Source: Durusdinium trenchii (Eukaryota; Sar; Dinophyceae; Suessiales; Symbiodiniaceae). From it: DNA of 64,000 bases. Position numbers and translations under genes: made by a program. The notes under the pieces were generated by a model. It was not told where the DNA came from. It worked only from the letters and a program-made list of their open reading frames with translations, and ran no database searches. Location: NCBI GenBank assembly GCA_963970005.1, contig CAXAMN010008580.1, forward strand, positions 85,253-149,252, read 5' to 3'. Each line of letters starts with the position of its first letter. Within the stretch, counting starts at the first letter, position 1. Positions 10,462-18,659 of this stretch are shown in pieces.

Positions 10462-10787
10462 TGAGCTACATGGAGCCTGGCTCCGGGTTGAGCCTGCCTT
10501 TTGCACCGATCCGGCTACCTTTCCCCCTTCCCGGCCCGGTTCCCGAAGCCCCGGCCTTCGAGCTTGGCGCGGAGGTCTTTGGGGCGACATCCACCCACCA
10601 CGCTGGGGGCTTTCTGCCAAATGGACTCCCAAGTCGTCATCAACCTGACTGCAATTGACTCCCACAGCTGTGCAAACTGGAGCGAAGTGGGTTTCAATGG
10701 TTGACGCACCAACAAAAACCTGCAAAGACTGAGGAAGCTCTGCCATACCATGGCTGATCATGGCTGGAGCTAGTCTGCTTTCGAGCT
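10453..10787 (-). CDS. Candidate exon upstream of the membrane-protein-like exon
   Basis: A pyrimidine-rich acceptor, ACAATCTCTCACAG^AG, is followed by an open frame on the minus strand: ELESRLAPAMISHGMAELPQ, then VFVGASTIETHFAPVCTAVG and a Pro/Arg/Gly-rich tail. It ends at the family D donor CCAAAAGAG^GTTAAG. Internal introns cannot be excluded. Upstream on the same strand (10870-11250) two frames are hydrophobic (FGFFTCFIGLGCSLCLAYIS), which could be further exons of the same membrane protein. Confidence 0.38.
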
Positions 10788-10869
10788 CTGTGAGAGATTG
10801 TAGAAACAAAAGCTGAGTTGATAGTTACAAAAGCCATGTCAACACATACCAGCAACCTGACATGAGTGT

Positions 10870-11260
10870 TGAACAAATTAGGCCCCCCCTTATTAAAAAA
10901 GAAAAGCACACACAAAACACACAAATACAAAAACAAACAAACGCCTGGCGTGGCCCAGGGCAACATCCTATTGGACCACGCCGAAATGTATGCCAAGCAG
11001 AGTGAACACCCCAAACCAATGAAGCATGTAAAAAACCCAAACACGCCCAAACATGGTGATCATCCACCAACTGCACCACTGTGCTCACCAGAACTACCGC
11101 TTGCACCACTGTGTACCTTGCTGAAATGGCCAGGGCCGCTCCCGGCTCAAACCTTCGCAGGGTTCTGCCGCAGAAAGGTGGCAAAACGAGAGCAAAACGA
11201 GAGCCCAACAAAGCCCAGGCTGAATCCATGTGTATCCATGTCTCATATAGACTCTTGAGG
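10870..11260 (-). CDS. Possible further hydrophobic exons
   Basis: Minus-strand frames here read TVVQAVVLVSTVVQLV and, in another frame, FGFFTCFIGLGCSLCLAYIS followed by WSNRMLPWATPG. These are typical of membrane segments and lie just upstream of the membrane-protein-like exons at 9985-10787. Boundaries are not resolved, and plus-strand frames overlap. Listed as a region, not a model. Confidence 0.2.
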
Positions 11261-11429
11261 ACCATCAAGCACTCAAGAGTGGATCGTAAACGCAACTGGT
11301 GCAATTGAACTTATTTAAAGAGTCTATACATCGCCACTTAGTGAAGATGTCTCAGTTCAGGTCTCTCAACCTGGCACCACCCTTGCAAAACCAAGGAGCG
11401 CGCTCCCGGGGAACACACCTCGGACACCA

Positions 11430-11517
11430 GACGGCCCCAGACTGGAGATGGTCATACTAATACTTAAGGTGGTTAGAAAGACCTGGTTTGGATCTGGGTC
11501 AGACTGGACTTGTAGGG
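11430..11517. repeat. Truncated family C element (C5)
   Basis: Matches the family C interior (CTGGAGATGGTCATAC ... ACCTGGTTTGGA) and the intact end GACTTGTAGGG at 11507-11517. The other ~25-bp end is missing. It provides independent evidence of the family but no target duplication. Confidence 0.6.
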
Positions 11518-11765
11518 ACTTGCTCTTTTCGTGCCGTGTTCTCAGTCTGAGGCAAATCCAATGGGCCAATGAGTTGTTGAGAAAAGATCCTGGCGCCAAT
11601 GCTGCTGTTTCACCTCTCAGGTACTGGAGTTACTGGATATCAATTCCGCCCAAAAAGATCCGCCATCGGGTGAGCTGCCGGGTTGGGGCAAAGGTCCCCG
11701 TACTGAGAAAAGAGCCATATACTGTGATGACCACCGTAGGTCCAACCCAGTGGATCCCAGGCAGC

Positions 11766-11872
11766 CACGAGTAGTAAGGAACAGGGGCCCCCTGGCACCA
11801 CCACCCCAACTGATCAGCATATATGGATATATATGGCATACATGGAGTGTCTGGGCACGAGTAGTAAGGAAC
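11766..11872. repeat. Half family B element between 17-bp direct repeats
   Basis: CACGAGTAGTAAGGAAC occurs at 11766-11782 and again at 11856-11872. Between them is a right half of family B (ATATATGGCATACATGG AGTGTCTGGG) next to a GTGGTG/CACCACCACCCC stretch. Either a local tandem duplication or an imprecise insertion explains it. The second repeat abuts the exon ending at 11880. Confidence 0.55.
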
Positions 11873-11879
11873 CAGGGAC

Positions 11880-12103
11880 CTCCGTTTGGTCGAACTGCTT
11901 TCAGTGCCCAGCGAGCCCCGCCTATTGAGGCCAGGTACTCCGTACTTCCATTCCGTTTCAGAAAACGCTGATTGGCTGAGACGAAGCGAGTGGTGTGTCC
12001 CTTTTTTAGGCGCCTGATTTCTGTGGGGGGTAGGAACATGTCATGGGGATGGGTCATCACCTGGAGCCCCAGCCCCATGTAGCTTGCCAGGTAGGGGATC
12101 AAT
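11880..12103 (-). CDS. Internal exon, unknown protein
   Basis: A 224-nt minus-strand segment between the acceptor GAATGCAGCAG^AT and the donor CCAAACGGAG^GTCCC. The frame reads PYLASYMGLGLQVMTHPHDM, PPTEIRRLKKGHTTRFVSA, QRFLKRNGSTEYLASIGG and ends VRPNG. Codon choice is GC-ending and the peptide is well mixed, so this is a good exon candidate. The next intron carries the family B half element. No family is recognised. Confidence 0.42.
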
Positions 12104-12466
12104 CTGCTGCATTCTTGTCAGGTTCTCCCGCTCCCACTAAGTTGCAATGTCAAAACGTGTGAAACTATCAGAATAAACTGAATAAACATCCAAAGAAACA
12201 AAACGCGGCTGTCAAAGTGCCACGGGCCACACATGATGCATCAAGAGGCAATTTCTGCGTTCCATATGGTTAGATGCCAAGGGAGTCGGAGCTAAGGAGT
12301 TTATACAAAATGACACCACAAGTTTTGTGATGGTTGATTGTTTAAAAACAAATCATGAAGCGACACACAAGAGTCACAAGAGAATACTCTAAAACAGAAG
12401 CTAGGTTATTTGCACCTGCTTTTGATTGCTATAAGCCATTTGCTTGGACCACATGTTTAATGTGTG
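12104..12466. other. Non-coding flank
   Basis: No element or ORF of note was found. AT-rich sequence at 12160-12200 and 12330-12370. Confidence 0.3.
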
Positions 12467-12667
12467 ATGTTCAGTTTCATAGGGCTAGCAGGTATAGCAT
12501 CGGTTATGGGATATACCCAAGCAGCTAAAGCACAGTCACAGTACACTACCTACTTGACAAACGCCAAAGCCCACAAGAGTCGGCAAAGGAAACAGCTCAA
12601 GCAAATGCATCAAAGCACCAGTACAAAAAGCAGCTCCTTTAGCAGTGACGACGACAGCTCTAGTTGA
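12467..12667 (+). CDS. Small ORF: hydrophobic N-terminus, basic middle, Ser/Asp tail
   Basis: Starts at ATG 12467 and runs 66 codons to a TGA. Residues 1-24 are hydrophobic (MFSFIGLAGIASVMGYTQ) and could be a signal peptide or signal anchor. Residues 35-48 are basic (KAHKSRQRKQLKQ). The C-terminus is a run of Ser and Asp (SSSFSSDDDSSS). The overlapping minus ORF (12536-12889) is less protein-like. There are no introns. It could be a small secreted or membrane-anchored protein, or a chance ORF. Confidence 0.35.
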   Translation: MFSFIGLAGIASVMGYTQAAKAQSQYTTYLTNAKAHKSRQRKQLKQMHQSTSTKSSSFSSDDDSSS

Positions 12668-12895
12668 GGTACAAATATGCGCTAGTGAAACGAGCAAAAG
12701 CACCACACAGCAATGAAGCGACTCGCAAGGGATTTCTGAATTCGCACCGTTTTCGGGAACGGAACAATACTGTCGTTTTCGGGAACTGAGAGTCTGGCAG
12801 GCTTCAGTCTTCAGCCTGCTGTCGGACCTCCTGGTCACTCTCACAAAATGGCTGATATAGATCTTCAGTTGTGTTAGGTGCGTCATCAATTCCCG

Positions 12896-13502
12896 TCAAA
12901 AACTACTTTTCGTAAGCGCAGGAGGTCCTGGGAGTGCGCCTGAAAAANNNNNNNNNNCTACTTTTCGTAAGCGCAGGAGGTCCTGGGAGTGCGCCTGAAA
13001 AATGCTGCATCTCCCTCAACACTTCGAAAAAGCTGCGGCTCAACACTACTCGCTTGGCGATCGCCTCCAAGTCCCTAGTGCTTGCTCGGTGATCACAGGC
13101 CTCCAAGAGCTTGTACGAGTTTTGCATCAGAAGGCACACGCCAATTCGCCGCAGATCTCGAAAAGGGTCACTCTCGTCCACTTTCATGTTGAAGAGAATC
13201 CGAATGAGTCTCTGAAAGTTGCCCATGTGCTGCGGCTGGGGATCCCAACCAAAGCAGAAGAAACTCCGCAACCACTGATCTACGATCTTCAAGAGACTTT
13301 CCTCAAAGCCTCGTTGTCTCAGGGCAGCAAAGGTGACTGGGCAAATGTGTCGGTAGCTCCTCAGCACCTGACGGGCCTGCTCTTGACTGCTTTGCGTCCC
13401 ATGAGTTTCCTCGTCAATCTGAGGCTGCAGCAAGCGCTTCCAATAGAATTTCTCTAACATGCGGATCAGCAATGCATAGGTCTCCATCTCCGACTCCGTC
13501 AT
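12896..13502 (-). CDS. Unknown protein, ORF B (spans a false gap)
   Basis: The minus strand is open for about 180 codons, beginning MTESEMETYALLIRMLEKFY, through QVLRSYRHICPVTFAALRQR and WLRSFFCFGWDPQPQHMGNF, to REMQHFSGALPGPP. The 10-N gap (12948-12957) is flanked by identical 45-bp sequence. If one copy is removed, the frame ends a few codons later at LTKSSF and a TGA near 12896. The start codon overlaps the stop of the upstream frame (ATGA at 13499-13502). The protein is helical and Arg/Leu-rich. I do not recognise it. A 1-nt indel at the overlap would fuse it to ORF A. Confidence 0.5.
12948..12957. other. 10-N scaffold gap, probably false
   Basis: Positions 12903-12947 and 12958-13002 are identical (45 bp, CTACTTTTCG...TGAAAAA). 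Contig ends that overlap were joined with an arbitrary 10-N spacer instead of being merged. Confidence 0.9.
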
Positions 13503-13886
13503 GGCGAGTCCTTGTCATAATCAAGGAACTTGTACTTCTTATAGAGTGCCAGGTGTACTCGTCGAAGTTGCTGGCGAGCACCGATGAAGGCGTAGTTGGG
13601 ATGTTTCAGATGAAAGTGGTGAGCTTCGCCTCCATAGACCTGGCGCGACCGTGAGAGTCGTTTCCACGAGCACCTCGTGAGGGCCTACTCGGTCTCGCTT
13701 GTAGCCTTTGTAGGCATCATGAAAGGCAGGGACCAAATCTGCCCAGCAAAACTCATGAGTCTTTCTGAAGCTGCAGCGTTCCGGGACCTTGAACTTCTGT
13801 TGCAGCTTTCCTCCGACTTCTCGTTCTTTTTTTTGACTTACGATGGTCTCGACGGAGTCCAGTTCGCCCTGTTTTGTGCAAGCCAT
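13499..13886 (-). CDS. Unknown protein, ORF A, probable short intron
   Basis: The ATG at 13886 opens MACTKQGELDSVETIV, then KERCSFR-like basic sequence and ADLVPAFHDAYKGYKRDR. At that point the frame would continue into a less convincing reading. Removing 49 nt from GTAGGC to CGCCAG joins KGYKRDR in phase to VYGGEAHHFHLKHPNYAFIG, which runs on through QQLRRVHLALYKKYKFLDYD to a TGA at 13499. The removed piece has GT...AG ends and the join is phase 0, so I infer an intron. An internal GTAAGT after ETI is a second possible donor. The terminal stop overlaps the start of ORF B. The family is unknown. Confidence 0.42.
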
Positions 13887-13915
13887 GTTGCCCAGGCACG
13901 GGTGCAGGTGGGTCG

Positions 13916-14178
13916 TCAGAATGTTTGTTGCCAAATGTGTAGAGATCTATGCCCCATCGATGGCCCTAGGCTACTGAGCCAGTGAACTATCCGTTCCATG
14001 AGATAGATTGAATCCCACCTAAACGGGTTCCAACACAACCAGAAGTACGAACGCGAGGGCAGGAGCTTGAGCAGGTGGCTGAAATGAGCTTGGAGCCAAC
14101 CGTCTCCCGTTTCGCCCCAGTGGACACATGTTGTCTGACCACCCGTTCGAAGGCAGCCCGTTCGACCACACGTCCGTG
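13916..14178 (-). CDS. Terminal exon, unknown protein
   Basis: The acceptor AAAAG^CACGG sits at the edge of element G2. The frame reads CVHWGETGDGWLQAHFSHLL, PSRSYFWLCWNPFRWDSIYL and VHWLSSLGPSMGHRSLHIW and stops at 13916, about 30 bp before the ATG of ORF A. It is rich in Trp and aromatic residues. The phase (one base left from the exon at 14327-14571, plus CA) is consistent. The shifted frame KHGRVVERAAFERVVRQH is also open if splicing uses CCCTAG^AA instead. No family is recognised. Confidence 0.42.
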
Positions 14179-14181
14179 CTT

Positions 14182-14280
14182 TTCTAGGGATCCAGCCGTA
14201 CCTTCTCAGAAGTTGATGTGTTCGACACTGTTCTTGGCCGGTGCCAGCCAGTCGGGTTCGGTATGACTGGATCCCTAGGG
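14182..14280. mobile_element. Family A/G TIR element at a splice acceptor, TSD (CTT)
   Basis: The left end TTCTAGGGATCCAGCCGTAC and right end GGTATGACTGGATCCCTAGG are inverted copies with few mismatches. CTT precedes (14179-14181) and follows (14281-14283). On the minus strand the target duplication reads AAG. The pre-insertion sequence would be CACAGAAG^CACGG, so the duplicated AAG repeats the acceptor AG on the far side of the insert and splicing can still end at AAG^CACGG. Confidence 0.7.
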
Positions 14281-14326
14281 CTTCTGTGAATTGAAATCCT
14301 TTCACCTGGCCGTCAGGACCTCTCAC

Positions 14327-14571
14327 CTCCGGGCCCCGTTGCTTCATCGACACCGAAGGCGCCACCGGTCGAAGCGGCGGTGACCGTCGACGCGTCGACG
14401 CCGCGGCAAGTCCAGGCGCCGGCGGCGGCGAAGAGTCCCCCGGACTGGCGTAAGAGCTTGGCACAGGACGTGAGGAGCCGCTGCAGGTCCTGCGGCGAGG
14501 AGCCGGGCATGGCCACGTGGCCGGCAAAGGACACGAACGAGTTGGGAAGGATGCATGTGTGGAGCTGTTTC
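14327..14571 (-). CDS. Internal exon, unknown protein
   Basis: On the minus strand the acceptor ATGACCAG^G opens a frame reading KQLHTCILPNSFVSFAGHVA, PGSSPQDLQRLLTSCAKLLR and GLFAAAGAWTCRGVDAST, ending ATGPG at a consensus donor, GGAG^GTGAGAGG. It is 245 nt, GC-rich, with one base left over for the next codon. The following intron (14179-14326, 148 nt) consists mostly of element G2 and leads to the exon ending at 13916. No family is recognised. Confidence 0.48.
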
Positions 14572-15254
14572 CTGGTCATGTGTGGATGTCAAATGATGAT
14601 GGTTTCCACGATGTGGAACCGACATATCTTAAAATTAATGTCCTAGAATGCCAGTCCTACGGGCTGCACACTACACACTTCAACTGGAGTTTACAGCAAC
14701 GTGTTTCCTCCAACTTTGCCGCTCCTAAAAGAAGTTTGTTTACCTCACTTTGGCCGGTGACAGCCACTCTAAGTACAAACATTCAGTGGTTTTTGCTTCA
14801 GATTGGAAGTCTATGCAAGATTTGAGACCTCCGTCGCAAGGGATCACCCTGCCCGGTGGAATTATCCTAGTACTCTATATGATACATGCAAATATTGTAT
14901 ATGGTCGTACCTGGTTCCATGAGCTACCTCTTGGTCGACCAACCATACCAACAAAAACAACCAAGAACTGACTGGTTTCCTTCCCGACTTCTTCCCATCG
15001 ATCACGGGCGGTCGATCTTCGATGCGTTCTTGGCGACTGGGCAGAAGGTCGAGAACGCACAGTGAGGCGACTGGTCACATCCGTCCTTGTCATCCAAAAT
15101 GTCCTTAGCAACGTTCTCTTTTTGGCGGGGGGAGCATGTTCAAAGTGACCTCATGTGCATGCTTTGTTGATTTTGGTGGTTCAATCAATCTGCATGTGTA
15201 AGATAGTTGGATGATGTGGATGTTACACTCTGACTCACTGAAACGGAAGTTTTC
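14572..15254. other. Stretch without clear gene
   Basis: Short frames only. TATATGATACATGCAAATATTG at 14876-14900 is AT-rich. Positions 14985-15120 are GC-rich and open on the minus strand (SRLTVRSRPSAQSPRTHR) but without supporting splice sites. Confidence 0.25.
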
Positions 15255-15480
15255 ACCAAGGGCTCCAGGAGGTTCCCTCCCTCAGGTTGTGACTGGACCC
15301 TGGCACCCAGCCCAAACGCAAGGGAAAATCCAACTGTTTCGACCCAGTGGGCCACTGGATGAGACGACAGATGAGCGCACGGTTGGAGTCCGCACGAACT
15401 GGTGCGCTGGCGCTCTGGCCGTTTCGTTGATTCGTAGAACGCGACTGGTGATGAGTTGATGTGAGGACAGATTCTTCGTT
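15255..15480 (-). CDS. Weak exon candidate
   Basis: Minus frame reads QRNGQSASAPVRADSNRAL and LIQWPTGSKQLDFPLRLG. The plus frame (TGPWHPAQTQGKIQLFRPSG) is equally open and follows an acceptor CTCCAG^GAGG. Strand and extent are unresolved. Confidence 0.18.
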
Positions 15481-16020
15481 CGAACACGATAAATGGAGAA
15501 GAGACTCAAGAGACACATCAGGGTGGCCCAAGAGATGAAGACGCAGGAACACATGGTGTTTTTTCACCTTTACCGGAAAATACATATCACGAAACGAGAC
15601 CATCATTGTAAAACCTGTCAATTCTCCCACAAAACAGAGCTGTACAGGGTATCACGAGGTTTTTGAGGGAACACGGTCAGGCTCCGTGCATGTATCACAC
15701 ACGGACCTCACACATTATATGGTTTTTTGTAGTATTGGCCCCTTGCTCACGTTAAGACATGCACACGTTCCTACACGTTCAATTTCCGACCCGGTGGGGT
15801 GGTTGTTCACTGCGGGATGGCAGCCAAGCATCGAGCACGTAGGACGCCACAATTCCTCAGTGCTGTCGAAACCGGTGGACAAGGCGGGTTGGGGATTCCA
15901 ACCAATGGCAAATAGTTTCAAGTGATGGGAGTGGTTAAACTAGAAAACAACCTCGCCGAAAGCCCCCAGTAACTAGAAGTGGTGACTTGTGACTCCTGGT
16001 CCTAGGACCGCCCAATCGGC
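15481..16020. other. Stretch without clear gene
   Basis: Only short frames with no splice context, and no recognisable element. Confidence 0.25.
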
Positions 16021-16023
16021 GCG

Positions 16024-16115
16024 CTCTGTAGGTACTCAAACACTCCATGGGACTGGCATATGAATGAATTGAATAACACAATATATATATATATATATTG
16101 TTACATTGGAGTGGT
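16024..16115. repeat. Diverged family B element with (TA)n centre
   Basis: The left part AAACACTCCATGGGACTGG and the right part TACATTGGAGTGG match family B arms in altered form. The centre is a TA microsatellite at 16079-16100. Confidence 0.4.
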
Positions 16116-16289
16116 TGACCTGGAGCTCGTGTCCTGTGGAGAAAACACATCCTCCAGTCCCACTGCCAGGTCGTGTCGCGCGCTCCCATTCACTCCACCT
16201 TCCCGAGGGTCGATCTGGAGGCCCGGCCAAGAAGGAGCCACAGGCCTCGCGGGGGGGCGGTCTGTGTCGTTTGATCAAAGCAACATACT

Positions 16290-16372
16290 GGCACTACCTA
16301 GAGTCTCAGTTCGTACCTTGGAAGATGGGTACAGTCGTACCTGTTTTTTATGGGGTCATGTCCCATTTTCCA
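16290..16372. repeat. Family E inverted-repeat element, copy 2
   Basis: Contains GTACCTTGGAAGATGGGTAC and the inverted CCCATTTTCCAAG; compare 1403-1500 and 56836-56900. It ends directly against the family A element at 16375, so the two units are stacked. Confidence 0.45.
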
Positions 16373-16374
16373 AG

Positions 16375-16483
16375 CCCTAGGGCTCCTGTCCCATCTCCTC
16401 AGGTTCGGTGGTCTTCGACCCCCCTGGCACCCACCCCTGTCCCATCTTCGAAACGGAGGTGGGCTGTTCGGAGCCCAAACGGG
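16375..16483. mobile_element. Family A TIR element with TSD (AAG)
   Basis: The left end CCCTAGGGCTCCTGTCCCA and right end GGAGCCCAAACGGG are matching arms; the GTTTGGG variant is also found at 56380. AAG precedes (16372-16374) and follows (16484-16486). It is 109 bp. A second, truncated family A right end (GGAGCCCTAGGG) follows at 16541-16552. Confidence 0.68.
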
Positions 16484-16552
16484 AAGGTAGAAGTACTTTG
16501 GAGTGTCCAGGTCTATAGATGGTCACCTGAGGATATGGCTGGAGCCCTAGGG

Positions 16553-16878
16553 AATGTAGGTAACATGATCATACCCATGGTTTTTTGTTGGGGATCTGCC
16601 AGTTCTATGATATATGGCCTTGCAGTATTGAACGGGTGGCAATTGTCACAAACACTCCTAAGTCTCTTTTCTGCCAACCTCAGAGTGGATGTGCCCATGT
16701 TCATGCCACTTGGCGACGCTTCATTTATCTTCTTTTCATCAGATTAAGAGGACTTGGAAATAAATGTTCAACGGTTCAAACGGCTACAAAAGCTAACCAA
16801 TTCAAAACAGAATTGGGGCCACCTTACGGCTCCAAAGGCTCTGGCCATGACCTCCCTTCTCCTTCTCCCCCGCCTCTT
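16553..16878. other. No supported gene
   Basis: A plus-strand frame (16585-16956) is open but its peptide is not convincing. The stretch separates the family A unit from the GC island at 16879. Confidence 0.25.
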
Positions 16879-17103
16879 CTAGCAAGCCTTCTCTTCGTGC
16901 ATCCCCGCGCACGACTCGGGCGTTGCCAAGCTTCGCCAAGGCTCGAGCCTCGCTGAGCGAAAAACACGACCGTTGCTCGCTGTGATCTGCTGGGCCCGAA
17001 CGTCACGGGCCCGTGCACGGAGGGGGCGCGTGGAACCCGCGCACGGATCTGTCACATGTCCAGAATCGGGTGAATGAAGTCTGTCCCAAACACGACGATC
17101 CAT
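16879..17103 (-). CDS. ORF with start codon, unknown basic protein
   Basis: The minus strand opens at ATG 17103: MDRRVWDRLHSPDSGHVTDP, then RARARDVRAQQITASNGRVF and RSARLEPWRSLATPESCAGM, closing with HEEKAC and a stop. It is 74 codons and arginine-rich. Upstream lies a family B half element (17119-17157). A second minus frame (16824-17018) is open across the same island. It may be a first exon or a whole small gene. No family is recognised. Confidence 0.3.
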   Translation of the reverse strand: MDRRVWDRLHSPDSGHVTDPCAGSTRPLRARARDVRAQQITASNGRVFRSARLEPWRSLATPESCAGMHEEKAC

Positions 17104-17118
17104 GGGACTGCCATAGGA

Positions 17119-17157
17119 CTAATGTAGGCATATAGCATACATGGAGTGTCTAGGCGT
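17119..17157. repeat. Family B right-half remnant
   Basis: AATGTAGGCATATAGC and ATACATGGAGTGTCTAGG match the right arm of family B with small changes. The left arm is lost. Confidence 0.5.
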
Positions 17158-17229
17158 TATGTTTCTGAGGAACGGGAAAAAAAGTCAAAGATATTCCCCA
17201 GGATTCACCAAACCCCAGGTTTTGGGGGC

Positions 17230-17492
17230 ATCATGAAACATCTCCCCTCTCATGCAACATCTCCACGGCCCATTGCAACATCTCCACGGTCGAGGGGCAG
17301 CTTCATCCGCCATGGTGAGGGAGATGTCCACGCCCAAATACTGAGTCACCTGGATGTAGAGCGGCAGCGGCGAGTCATCATCCGGACGGACGGTTAACCC
17401 CTCCGAGACCCGGGCGGCTAAGACCCGAGACCGGGGCGTCACAGGGTGTTGTTGGTCGGAGTCACCATCCGACCAAGCAGGGATGTCAATCC
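17230..17492 (-). CDS. Exon immediately downstream of element A1
   Basis: On the minus strand the frame starts at the element edge (CCCTAG^GG then ATT) and reads IDIPAWSDGDSDQQHPVTPR, RVLAARVSEGLTVRPDDDSP, PLYIQVTQYLGVDISLTMAD and EAAPRP. The codons are GC-ending and the peptide is convincingly protein-like. A donor-like ATCCAG^GTGACTC lies within the frame at 17350, but the sequence beyond it is just as protein-like, so I read through. The 3' end is uncertain; a small GGAGATGTTGCA repeat lies there. No family is recognised. Confidence 0.45.
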
Positions 17493-17580
17493 CTAGGGCT
17501 CCAACCATATCCTCAGAAGGTGGTTAGACCCCCCAAACCCACCCCAACCATCTTCTCAGGAGGTGGTTGGAGCCCTAGGG
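17491..17580. mobile_element. Family A TIR element A1 with TSD (AAT)
   Basis: The 90-bp unit has ends CCCTAGGGCTCCAACCAT and TGGTTGGAGCCCTAGGG. AAT occurs directly before (17488-17490) and after (17581-17583). On the minus strand removal restores TTTGTAG^ATTGACATCC, a plausible acceptor, so the insertion lies within three bases of a 3' splice site. Its own terminus CCCTAG^GG supplies a second acceptor. Confidence 0.75.
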
Positions 17581-17659
17581 AATCTACAAACAGTTTCAGG
17601 CGGATCAATGTCAATCCACAGGAGAACATCTAGGTGGGAACATGTGAACGTTCATGTGG

Positions 17660-17850
17660 GGGTGTGGAACGTCAGGCTCCAACTGCATCCTCAGGAAGCT
17701 TTGGTGAGTTTGCTGGGAGCCACCCTTCTCGTTTTGCTCAGAACCTGCTCTTCCCACCCGTACAAAGATCGCAATGATCTTTGGGGTGTGCAAAGAGCTA
17801 CCTTCTGATTCTGAAGAATGTGGTTTGAGCCCTGGGGGGTCCTTCAATTC
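17660..17850 (-). CDS. Candidate exon upstream of A1
   Basis: Minus frame reads KIIAIFVRVGRAGSEQNEKG, QQTHQSFLRMQLEPDVPHP, part of an 110-codon open frame (17611-17943). A donor before the A1 intron is not resolved. It may belong to the same gene as the exon at 17230-17492. Confidence 0.27.
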
Positions 17851-17943
17851 TGGAGTTCTGTAAAAACTGATCCATCTGCACTGCGAGTGATTGGGCCTGA
17901 CATAGGGCTGGACCCATTGCAGGGCAAGCATTAAAAAAAACAA

Positions 17944-18462
17944 GCACCTAGCCTAACCCACAAGTCCCTACGACCTACTGAAGCTAAAAATGCAACCAAC
18001 GCCAGCTGAGGTCACAAACCAAGGTTGGTGGTTTCAACTCACTGGATCAGCGGATCGACGTCAGTGGGTTCAATCATCTAATCATCCCAAGTAAAGCTGG
18101 ATTAATATATATATATATAATATCTGAAACCACCACCCAGAGGTGTTATGAGGTGAGGCTGTGACTTGTGATGTCCAGAACTCTGATGACACTGGATCAT
18201 CGAAGTCGATCCTGCACCATGCTTTTCGACTGAACCATCCTCTTCTTGCTCTCCATCCATTTCGACGCTGCAATGAACTGTTAGTATGCCTCTATCATCT
18301 GCCTGTTTCATGCTTTGTTTCCTAGCGTTCTTCTTACAAAGCCTATAGGGGCTCCAACCATATTCTCAACCCCAACCACCTGAGGATGTGGTTGAAGCCA
18401 TAGGCAAATATATAATATATAATTATACTAAGAGTCTTTCCTCCCCACTGGCGGCCGCGCAC
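17944..18462. other. Intergenic or intronic stretch
   Basis: Holds a TA microsatellite at 18101-18120 and a reduced family-A-like foldback at 18349-18401 (GGGGCTCCAACCATATTCTC ... GATGTGGTTGAAGCC). A second AT-rich tract is at 18410-18432. Confidence 0.4.
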
Positions 18463-18549
18463 CTTGGACACAGGGGCGGAGTTTTGGTCGTCTGGGAAGA
18501 GGCTTCGGGCCCATCGCCCTGAGCCGGAGCCGATTTCCAGCAATTTGAC
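18463..18549 (-). CDS. Exon with class I SAM-methyltransferase motif I
   Basis: The 87-nt minus-strand exon is bounded by CGAAGTCGCCAG^GTC and TCCAAG^GTGCGC. It is phase 0 at both ends and exactly 29 codons. It begins VKLLEIGSGSGRWARSLFP. Hydrophobic-hydrophobic-E-hydrophobic-G-S-G-S-G is the nucleotide-binding motif I of class I methyltransferases, where the acidic residue and GxGxG loop hold S-adenosylmethionine. The substrate is unknown. The long frame at 18660-18971 lies just upstream on the same strand and is a likely earlier exon. Confidence 0.5.
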
Positions 18550-18659
18550 CTGGCGACTTCGCAGGCGATTTCGCTGAACATTGGAGAAGCGGAGAGGACT
18601 GGGTGTTATATATAAGAAACTGTAATTCTTCAGCATCTGATGCGCAATCAGAAACTATA

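Noticed and set aside
10866..11258. 130-codon plus ORF beginning MLNKLGPPLLKKKSTHKTHK
   Set aside because: It is lysine-rich from an A-rich tract and antisense to hydrophobic minus-strand frames; no splice or start context.
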